A stretch of 24,747 bases of DNA from an uncultured Arcobacter sp. GTDB taxonomy: Bacteria; Campylobacterota; Campylobacteria; Campylobacterales; Arcobacteraceae. Positions within the stretch are counted from its first letter, which is position 1. Each line of letters opens with the position of its first letter. The translations under genes were made by a program, and so were the position numbers. Under the pieces are notes generated by a model. The model saw only the letters and a list, made by a program, of their open reading frames with translations. It did no database searches and was not told where the DNA came from. Location: the NCBI GenBank assembly GCA_937860115.1, contig CALMBI010000067.1, positions 1-24,747 of the forward strand, read 5' to 3'. Positions 6,076 to 12,465 of this stretch are shown piece by piece.

Positions 6076-7019
6076 GGAATATACACCTTATCTATCATCT
6101 CATTATATTCATCTTTTGGATCACTATCTATTGTGATTCCACCACCACTTTTGTAGATGTATCGATTTGGCAATTTTGTTTTTTCAATAAATCGGATTAG
6201 AACAGCACTATCAAGTGTCTCACCATCAAAGATCCCCCATACACCAGTAAAAAAATCTCGTTTATATTTTTCAATCTCATCTATAATAGAAACAGTACTT
6301 TTTTTAGGGGTTCCTGTGATACTTCCAGCAGGAAGAATTTTTATTAAATAATCCCCAATATAATCGTACCAATTTGTTGAGAGTTCTCCACTTATGATAG
6401 AACTTACTTGAAGTAAATTTTTTTCACCAGCTGCAATCTTATCAATGTATCGAAATGTATCAACTTTAACATTTTTTGAGATGATATTAAGATCATTTCG
6501 TAACAAATCAACAATCATTGTATGCTCAGCAAGTTCCTTTTGATTATGTAAAATCAGATCATGTGCATTTTCTATATCCGCATCAATAGTACCTTTCATG
6601 GGAAAAGCAAAAATTTTATTATTTTTGATTTGTATAAAAGTTTCTGGTGAAAATGAAACAAAACTATCTTTATATAAAAGTTTATATTTCGCTTCAGCTA
6701 AATCGTATATCTCACCTAAAGAGAGAGATGTCTCTACATTTGTTTGTGATGTTAGATTTAAAAGATAAGTATTACCTGCTTTGATCTCATCTTGGGTATG
6801 CTGAAACATTTTTTCATATTCTCTAAATGGGATGGGCTCTTTTTTTAAGGGGGTGGTGTGATCTTTTTTTGGTTTTAGATTATGAGAAATTTCATAAGAA
6901 ATATTATTAGGAAGTTCATTTAATGGGATCACATCCCATGTTTTCATATCATAACTGATGCAAAAAAAGAATGGTTGTCTAGCTTTACCATAATGATTGA
7001 GAGTTGATTGAAGATCCAA
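6072..7019 (-). CDS. pabB: Aminodeoxychorismate synthase component I
   Basis: PabB converts chorismate plus glutamine-derived ammonia to 4-amino-4-deoxychorismate. The 315-residue product is the short form common in Campylobacterota. It has the chorismate-binding core: FPMKGTI (139-145), EHTMIVDLLRNDL (165-177), PAGSITGTPKK (230-240), FFTGVWG (256-262) and SGGGITIDSD (291-300). Lys at position 142 of PMKGT is the PabB nucleophile; anthranilate synthases have Ala there, so this is PabB rather than TrpE. The start is a TTG at 7019 with AGG 7 bp upstream. It is supported because the residues just after it (NHYGKARQPFFFCISYD) match the family N-terminus and the next in-frame Met is residue 25. 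The glutaminase partner PabA is not in the window. Confidence 0.92.
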   Translation of the reverse strand: MDLQSTLNHYGKARQPFFFCISYDMKTWDVIPLNELPNNISYEISHNLKPKKDHTTPLKKEPIPFREYEKMFQHTQDEIKAGNTYLLNLTSQTNVETSLSLGEIYDLAEAKYKLLYKDSFVSFSPETFIQIKNNKIFAFPMKGTIDADIENAHDLILHNQKELAEHTMIVDLLRNDLNIISKNVKVDTFRYIDKIAAGEKNLLQVSSIISGELSTNWYDYIGDYLIKILPAGSITGTPKKSTVSIIDEIEKYKRDFFTGVWGIFDGETLDSAVLIRFIEKTKLPNRYIYKSGGGITIDSDPKDEYNEMIDKVYIP

Positions 7020-7041
7020 TTGGGTGCCTAATTTTTTTGCA

Positions 7042-7047
7042 ATTATA
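7042..7047 (-). promoter_or_regulatory. Candidate -10 box for the pabB operon
   Basis: The minus strand reads CACTATAATTGC, containing a perfect TATAAT. Transcription would begin near 7035, leaving a short leader of about 16 bases before the TTG start of pabB. No -35 is visible; upstream is an A/T-rich stretch. Confidence 0.5.
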
Positions 7048-7088
7048 GTGAGAATTTGTTGTAAAAAAAATAAATAACAGTTTGTATA

Positions 7089-7111
7089 ATTTGTAACTTT
7101 CTGTTACAAAT
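7089..7111. promoter_or_regulatory. Perfect inverted repeat between the pab and nuo promoters, candidate operator
   Basis: ATTTGTAAC (7089-7097), a 5-base spacer TTTCT, and GTTACAAAT (7103-7111) form a perfect 9-bp inverted repeat. Its centre is about 65 bp upstream of the predicted pabB start and about 85 bp upstream of the predicted nuo start. The right arm contains TGTTACA, which fits the reported TGTT(A/T)C(A/T) box of the orphan response regulator HP1021; homologues of that regulator have been reported to control nuo genes in Campylobacter and Aliarcobacter. The left arm in reverse complement reads AGTTACA and does not fit fully. No U-tract follows on either strand, so it is not a terminator. 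Confidence 0.55.
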
Positions 7112-7172
7112 CAAAATTTAGTTGAAAAATTTGAAAAGAAAAGTAAGAAAATATTTAAAGAGATTTTGCTAA

Positions 7173-7178
7173 TATAAA
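7173..7178 (+). promoter_or_regulatory. Candidate -10 box for the nuo operon
   Basis: TATAAA in the context TTTTGCTAATATAAAGC, about 50 bp before the nuoA ATG, with A/T-rich DNA upstream and no -35. Transcription would start near 7185. A second hexamer, TATAAT at 7085-7090, touches the left arm of the inverted repeat and could be an alternative, repressible start. Confidence 0.45.
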
Positions 7179-7227
7179 GCTTATTTGTATAACATTTTAA
7201 AAAAAATGGATAATTTTAGGGGGAAAT

Positions 7228-7617
7228 ATGGAACATATGGATTTTGCGCATCCTTATTTTGGGGCATTTGTGATGTTTGTAATCACATTTGGTGCATTTA
7301 CTGCAACAACTATGGCATCGAGATTTATAAGTCGAAAACTTGCGCGTCTAGATACAGAAAAATTAAAGTGCACTATTTATGAGTGTGGACCTGAGGTTAC
7401 AAAACAACCAAATACTATATCTGCTCAATTTTATTTGATGGCGTTATTGTTTATTCTATTTGATGTAGAGATTATATTTATGTTTCCATGGGCAGTTGAT
7501 TTTAAAGTGCTCGGAATGTTTGGTTTCATTGAGATGATATTATTTATAGTATTACTTACAATTGGGTTTGTATATGCATGGAAAAAAGGAGCTTTAGAAT
7601 GGCACAGCATGAAGTAA
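7228..7617 (+). CDS. nuoA: NADH-quinone oxidoreductase subunit A
   Basis: NuoA is a small membrane subunit of complex I at the junction with the peripheral arm, shaping the quinone cavity with NuoH. The 129-residue product has three membrane segments (about 10-32, 67-90, 98-117). The conserved loop YECGPE (51-56) is intact with C53, as is FDVEIIFMFPWAV (78-90). It ends YAWKKGALEW, the usual family end. The ATG at 7228 follows a strong AGGGGGAAAT ribosome binding site. It is the first gene of the operon and overlaps nuoB by 19 bp. Confidence 0.97.
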   Translation: MEHMDFAHPYFGAFVMFVITFGAFTATTMASRFISRKLARLDTEKLKCTIYECGPEVTKQPNTISAQFYLMALLFILFDVEIIFMFPWAVDFKVLGMFGFIEMILFIVLLTIGFVYAWKKGALEWHSMK

Positions 7618-8108
7618 AGTATTTATCTAATGGTGGTGCACCTATTGCACTGACTACTGTGGATAAATTAGTAAATTTTGGACGAAGTAACTCTTTATGG
7701 CCAATGACTTATGGTTTGGCATGTTGTGCTATCGAGATGATGGCAACAGGTGCTTCAAGATTTGACTTTGATAGATTTGGAACGATCTTTAGAGCATCTC
7801 CAAGACAATCAGATGTTCTTGTTATTGCTGGAACATTGACAAAAAAACATGCAGAGTTTTTAAGAAGATTGTATGATCAAATGCCAGATCCAAAATGGGT
7901 TATCAGTATGGGAAGTTGCGCAAACACTGGTGGTATGTTTAATACATATGCAACTGTTCAAGGTGCTGATAGGGTTATTCCTGTTGATATCTATCTTCCA
8001 GGATGTGCACCAAGACCTGAAACTCTACAGTTTGCACTGATGATGTTACAAAAGAAAATTAGAAGCCAGCCATGTAGTTTGGCACAAAAAGCAAAAAGGT
8101 TAATATAA
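7599..8108 (+). CDS. nuoB: NADH-quinone oxidoreductase subunit B
   Basis: NuoB carries cluster N2, the last iron-sulfur centre before quinone. The 169-residue product has the four N2 ligands C42 and C43 (LACCAIEMM), C107 (SMGSCAN) and C136 (LPGCAPRPE). The ATG at 7599 is chosen because AAGGAG lies 7 bp upstream and MAQHEVKYL matches relatives; an in-frame ATG at 7578 inside nuoA lacks such a site. The 19-bp overlap with nuoA implies coupled translation. Confidence 0.97.
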   Translation: MAQHEVKYLSNGGAPIALTTVDKLVNFGRSNSLWPMTYGLACCAIEMMATGASRFDFDRFGTIFRASPRQSDVLVIAGTLTKKHAEFLRRLYDQMPDPKWVISMGSCANTGGMFNTYATVQGADRVIPVDIYLPGCAPRPETLQFALMMLQKKIRSQPCSLAQKAKRLI

Positions 8109-8929
8109 TGAGAGCTTATCAACCAAAAGAGAATGTACAAAAAAAATCATATTACAATGATAGATTTTATGTTACCCCTACATTAAAAAGAAGTTCAGTA
8201 TATGATGATTCAACATTTAGTAACGATTATTTAAGTATTTCAAAAAAAATAGAGATAAGTGATGCGTTTATCGAATTAGATCACTTAGTACTATGGATCA
8301 AACCAGAAGATAATATTGTAGCGATCAAACACGCTAAAGAGATTTTGGCTTATGATTTATTGGTAGAATTAAGTGCTATTGATTATGTTGCTACAAAAGG
8401 TGGATTTGAAATATTTTATGAAATGTTATCTACATCAAAAAGAAAAAGATTAAGATTCAAAACTTTTATTAAAGTTGGCGAAGCTATTGAGTCTGTTAAT
8501 CCACTTTTTAGAATGGCAGACTGGAGTGAACGTGAGATGTTTGATATGTTTGGAATTGTAGCAAACAATCATCCATATATGAAAAGAATCCTTATGCCAG
8601 ATGATTGGCACGGACATCCACTATTAAAAACATATCCACTTCATGGTGATGAAGCTGCAAGATGGTATGAAGTTGATAAAATCTTTGGAAAAGATGCAAG
8701 AGATGTTATCGGTCCAGAGCAAAGAGATGCTGCGGCTATTGATAGATACGATACTACGAGATTCTCAAGACTTGGTCATGAGGTACCATTTGGTGCTGAA
8801 ATCTCTGAAGGAAATGAACCTGAAACACCGGTAAGATACCAAGAAGATGGTGGAGTGAAACTATTTGGTATTCCACTTGTTACTCCATTTGATGAAGTAA
8901 AAATAGATAATTTAAAAGAGAGAAAATAA
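8108..8929 (+). CDS. nuoC: NADH-quinone oxidoreductase subunit C
   Basis: NuoC is a cofactor-free peripheral-arm subunit that packs against NuoD. The 273-residue product is separate from NuoD, unlike the fused NuoCD of E. coli. The family signature WSEREMFDMFGI (139-150) is followed by NNHPYMKRILMPDDW and GHPLLKTYP (169-177). The first 50 residues are a variable, charged extension and the last 60 a less conserved tail. The ATG overlaps the nuoB stop by one base (TAATG). Confidence 0.96.
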   Translation: MRAYQPKENVQKKSYYNDRFYVTPTLKRSSVYDDSTFSNDYLSISKKIEISDAFIELDHLVLWIKPEDNIVAIKHAKEILAYDLLVELSAIDYVATKGGFEIFYEMLSTSKRKRLRFKTFIKVGEAIESVNPLFRMADWSEREMFDMFGIVANNHPYMKRILMPDDWHGHPLLKTYPLHGDEAARWYEVDKIFGKDARDVIGPEQRDAAAIDRYDTTRFSRLGHEVPFGAEISEGNEPETPVRYQEDGGVKLFGIPLVTPFDEVKIDNLKERK

Positions 8930-8930
8930 T

Positions 8931-10157
8931 ATGCAACAAACAAACCGATTAAAACCTTTCTTTGAGAATATTGCGTTTGAAAGAGATGACAACACGATGG
9001 TTGTTAACTTTGGACCACAACACCCATCAGCTCATGGACAACTTAGACTTGTACTAGAGCTTCAAGGTGAAGAAGTTGTAAAAGCATATCCAGATATTGG
9101 ATACCTTCATAGAGGTATGGAAAAAATGGGCGAAAATATGATCTATAATGAATTTTTACCTACAACAGATAGAATGGATTATATTGCTGCGACTTCTAAT
9201 AACTATGGATATGCACTTGCGGTTGAAAAACTTTTAGGTATCGAAGCACCAAGAAGAGCTGAAGTGATTAGAACTATGCTTCTTGAAATCAATAGAATTA
9301 TCTCTCACTTATTCTGGCTTGCAACTCATGCACTTGATGTTGGCGCTATGTCAGTATTCCTTTATGCATTTAGGGAGAGAGAATTTGCGATGGACTTAAT
9401 GGAAGACTATTGCGGTGCTAGACTCACTCATAGTGCTGTTAGAATTGGTGGTGTTCCACTTGATCTTCCAAAAAACTGGATTGAAAATTTAGAAAAATTC
9501 ATGGGTATTTTAACTGAGCAAATCAAAATCTATGAGGGACTTTTAACAACAAATAGAATCTGGAGAATGAGATTAGAAAATGTTGGAGTTGTTTCAAAAG
9601 AGATGGCTAAGTCTTGGGGATGTACAGGATTAGTACTTAGAGGAAGTGGAGTGAAATGGGATCTTCGAAAAGAGATCCCTTATGGTCTCTATCCAGAACT
9701 TGATTTTGATGTTCCATATGCTGATACTTGTGATAGTTATGGAAGATATAAACTCCATATGGCTGAGATGTATGAGTCTATGAAAATTTTAAAACAACTT
9801 ATCCCTATGTATCATGAGAGTGATACACAGTTAATGGCTCATGCACCACAATATATTTCATCAACTAAAGAGGAGATGATGACTCAAAACTACTCTTTAA
9901 TGCAACATTTCGTACTTGTAACTCAAGGGATGAGACCACCAGTTGGAGAAGTGTACGTAGCTACAGAATCACCAAAAGGGGAGCTTGGATACTACATCGT
10001 AAGCGATGGTACTCCATATGCTTACAGAATGAAACTAAGAGCACCGAGCTTTTGGCATACAGGATTATTACAAGATTTATTACCAGGGCACCAATTAGCT
10101 GATGTTGTTACTATTATTGGTAACTTAAACATCGTATTTGGTGAAATTGATAGGTAA
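8931..10157 (+). CDS. nuoD: NADH-quinone oxidoreductase subunit D
   Basis: NuoD forms, with NuoB, the quinone reduction site at the tip of the peripheral arm. The 408-residue product contains GPQHPSAHGQLRL (28-40) and DIGYLHRGMEKM (55-66). By alignment with Thermus Nqo4, H35 and Y84 (in DRMDYIA) correspond to the quinone head-group residues His38 and Tyr87. The C-terminus ends in the family motif VFGEIDR. It begins 1 bp after nuoC. Nothing in it suggests altered quinone chemistry. Confidence 0.97.
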   Translation: MQQTNRLKPFFENIAFERDDNTMVVNFGPQHPSAHGQLRLVLELQGEEVVKAYPDIGYLHRGMEKMGENMIYNEFLPTTDRMDYIAATSNNYGYALAVEKLLGIEAPRRAEVIRTMLLEINRIISHLFWLATHALDVGAMSVFLYAFREREFAMDLMEDYCGARLTHSAVRIGGVPLDLPKNWIENLEKFMGILTEQIKIYEGLLTTNRIWRMRLENVGVVSKEMAKSWGCTGLVLRGSGVKWDLRKEIPYGLYPELDFDVPYADTCDSYGRYKLHMAEMYESMKILKQLIPMYHESDTQLMAHAPQYISSTKEEMMTQNYSLMQHFVLVTQGMRPPVGEVYVATESPKGELGYYIVSDGTPYAYRMKLRAPSFWHTGLLQDLLPGHQLADVVTIIGNLNIVFGEIDR

Positions 10158-10168
10158 AGGGGTATAAA

Positions 10169-10441
10169 ATGAAAAGATATGATTTAAGAAACCATGGTGA
10201 AAATTTTATACCAAGATTGGTAGAACTTATGAATAGTGAAATCTTACCAGATGAAAATGGAATATTTTTATTTGAAATTGGTGATTTTACTTCAGTTCAA
10301 AAAGTTGCTGATAGTGTAAAAGAAAATAATTGGACACTGATGAATTCAATCAAATTTAATGAAGTTGATTGGACTGTAGTTGTGAAAAAAACGAAAGATC
10401 AATCGTTAGAACCAGTTGCTGAAGAATCAGAAGCTGAGTAG
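10169..10441 (+). CDS. Small NuoE-position protein of Campylobacterota complex I
   Basis: This 90-residue protein occupies the nuoE position but has no cysteine and so cannot hold the N1a [2Fe-2S] cluster of true NuoE. It resembles, from memory, the small HP1264/Cj1575c-type proteins at the same place in Helicobacter and Campylobacter nuo operons: KRYDLRNHGENF at the start, FLFEIGDFTSVQKVAD in the middle and a DWTVVVKK end (70-77). The last dozen residues are acidic (EPVAEESEAE). In C. jejuni the Cj1575c/Cj1574c pair is reported to take electrons from flavodoxin. Here its partner is the GltD-like protein, so it may be an adaptor that docks that subunit. GGGG-type ribosome binding site upstream (AAAGGGG). 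Confidence 0.75.
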   Translation: MKRYDLRNHGENFIPRLVELMNSEILPDENGIFLFEIGDFTSVQKVADSVKENNWTLMNSIKFNEVDWTVVVKKTKDQSLEPVAEESEAE

Positions 10442-10449
10442 GAAATATT

Positions 10450-12465
10450 GTGAGTAAAGTATTTTTTTCAACTTGGCAAGGTGAACTTGTAGATAACAGA
10501 AACGCTACTTCAATTGAAGAGTGGCAAGATTCTGCTGCAAAATTGCCAGTTGAGTATGATAAAGAAAACCACACAAAAGCATTTGTTGGTTGGGATGGAT
10601 TTGCACTCTTTACAAGTGATGTAGATGTTGTAAAACTTGCTGTAAATTACGCAAAACAATACCAAGAGTATAGTGAAATGTGTGGTAGATGTGCACCTGG
10701 TAGATGGGGTGGAAGAATCCTCTATGATATGCTTGATAAAATCGCACGAGGGGAAGGTGAACAAGCTGATCTTGATCACTTAAGTGAAATTAGCGATACT
10801 ATGATGGCTACAAGTAAATGTGAGATTGGAAAAACAGTTCCAGTTCCTATTTTACAAATGATTAAACATTTTCATGAAGATTTTCAAAAATTGATCAAAT
10901 CAAAAACTAAATCTCCATGGTATGAGATTGATGATTCTAGATATATCGCAAATATCACTGCACCTTGTACTGATATGTGTCCAGCACATATCGATATTCC
11001 TGCTTATATTGAAGGTGTTAGAGATCTTGATTTTGGTGCAACTTTAAGTGCAACTAGAGAAAACATGCCTTTAGCTCATACGTGTGGAAGAGTGTGTCCA
11101 CATCCGTGTGAAACAGCATGTCGAAGAGCAAATTTAGATGAACCAATCTCTATTATGGAGCTCAAAAGAATCGGTGCTGATTATGAAACTGACCATAAAC
11201 TAGATTGGATTCACCCAATGAAAGTACAAAAACCAAGAAATGATGGAAAAAAAGTAGCTATTATTGGTGCTGGACCTGCTGGACTTACAGCAGCTTATTA
11301 TCTTGGTGTGCAAGGGATTAGTGTTACTATTTTTGAAGAGTTACCAGTTCTTGGTGGAGAGGTTACTGTTGGAGTTCCTGAGTATAGGATGCCATTTGGT
11401 AAATACAATGAGGATATAAAGCTCGTAACAGAACTTGAAACAGTAACAGTGATTACAAATCATAGAGTAAGTGCAGATAGACTTAAAGAGATTACTGAAG
11501 AATATGATGCAACTCTTTTAGCATTTGGTGCAAGACTAAGTAAAGCAGTAAGATGTGACAATGAAAACCCAAGCCACCATGGTTATTGGGGAGCAATCGC
11601 GATGCTTGATAAAGTAAATCTTTGGCATAAATTTAAGATTGGATCTCCTGCATCAAATGAACTTAAAGACAAAACAGTTGTTTGTGTTGGTGGTGGATTT
11701 ACATCTATGGACGTTGTAAGATGTTCTATTAGAGAGGGTGCAAAAAAAGTTGTAATGCTCTATAGAAGAGATGAAAAAACAATCATCAGAAATACTACAA
11801 TTGAAGAGTACACTGAAGCAGTTGAAGAGGGTGTTGAGTTTATTTTCCATAGTGCAATCAATAGAGTGATTGATGAAGATGGTGTGATTAAAGCATTGGT
11901 TGTAGATACTTACGAGATGGTAACTCCAGCTGATGGTGGAAGACCAGAGCTTGTAAAAATTGAAGGTGGAGAGTTTGAGATGGAGTGTGATTATCTCATC
12001 CCAGCTGTTTCACAAAGTTGTGATCTTCAAATATTACCAAAAGAGTGGGAACTTACTATGACATCATGGGGAACACTCCAAACAAACGGGAAAGACTTTA
12101 TGACTTCAAGACCTGGCCTTTTTGCAGCAGGTGACTGTGAATATGGACCGATGACAATAGTAAATGCAGTTGGACAAGCAAGAAGGGCAGCATCTGTTAT
12201 GGCTAGATATATTTATGATGGAAAAGTATCGCTTTTAGATGAAGAGATTATGGAAGATCATATGAATAAACTGAAAGTCTATAACAAAAAAGAAAAAATC
12301 ACAGGTTGGATGCCAGGACTACCACGAGAAGTGAGTGAAAAACTTCCAACTGAAATTAGAAAAGATAATAATAGAGAGGTAAATCTTGGTTTTACTGCAG
12401 AAGAAGCACAAGCTGAAGCTGAGAGATGTATGAGATGTTATTACCTTGGGATGGTGGCAGTATGA
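10450..12465 (+). CDS. NuoF-tail/GltD-like flavoprotein in the NuoF position of complex I
   Basis: This 671-residue protein stands where nuoF should be. Residues about 45-148 match the C-terminal part of NuoF: a DGFALFTSDVDVVKLA stretch like the SLBB end, then MCGRCAPGRWGG (77-88), an acidic helix and C124. Of the four N3 ligands, C78, C81 and C124 are present but the third is G84. The FMN/NADH-binding half of NuoF is missing. Residues about 165-600 are a GltD/NfnB-like NAD(P) oxidoreductase: cysteines C173, C177, C212, C216, C220, C224 for iron-sulfur binding, FAD motif GAGPAGL (273-279), NAD(P) motif VGGGFTSMD (413-421) followed by YRRDE (438-442), and AAGDC (559-563). C660 and C663 end the protein. 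The arginine pair favours NADPH. It starts with GTG after AGGAA and its stop overlaps the next gene by 4 bp. It probably feeds electrons into, or draws them from, NuoG; that role is inferred from position and domains. Confidence 0.88.
   Translation: MSKVFFSTWQGELVDNRNATSIEEWQDSAAKLPVEYDKENHTKAFVGWDGFALFTSDVDVVKLAVNYAKQYQEYSEMCGRCAPGRWGGRILYDMLDKIARGEGEQADLDHLSEISDTMMATSKCEIGKTVPVPILQMIKHFHEDFQKLIKSKTKSPWYEIDDSRYIANITAPCTDMCPAHIDIPAYIEGVRDLDFGATLSATRENMPLAHTCGRVCPHPCETACRRANLDEPISIMELKRIGADYETDHKLDWIHPMKVQKPRNDGKKVAIIGAGPAGLTAAYYLGVQGISVTIFEELPVLGGEVTVGVPEYRMPFGKYNEDIKLVTELETVTVITNHRVSADRLKEITEEYDATLLAFGARLSKAVRCDNENPSHHGYWGAIAMLDKVNLWHKFKIGSPASNELKDKTVVCVGGGFTSMDVVRCSIREGAKKVVMLYRRDEKTIIRNTTIEEYTEAVEEGVEFIFHSAINRVIDEDGVIKALVVDTYEMVTPADGGRPELVKIEGGEFEMECDYLIPAVSQSCDLQILPKEWELTMTSWGTLQTNGKDFMTSRPGLFAAGDCEYGPMTIVNAVGQARRAASVMARYIYDGKVSLLDEEIMEDHMNKLKVYNKKEKITGWMPGLPREVSEKLPTEIRKDNNREVNLGFTAEEAQAEAERCMRCYYLGMVAV

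Noticed and set aside
7185..7382. Plus-strand 65-codon reading frame overlapping the start of nuoA
   Set aside because: It runs out of frame across nuoA; its internal ATG at 7206 has no ribosome binding site and the product is an AT-rich, Cys/Trp-rich shadow with no family resemblance.
8643..8834. Second-frame ORF inside nuoC
   Set aside because: Met/Leu/Lys-rich shadow within a conserved gene, no start signals.
10450..12465. Reading the GltD-like protein as a glutamate synthase small subunit
   Set aside because: There is no gltB nearby, the protein has a NuoF C-terminal region fused at its N-terminus, and it lies inside the nuo operon with 4-bp overlap to nuoG.
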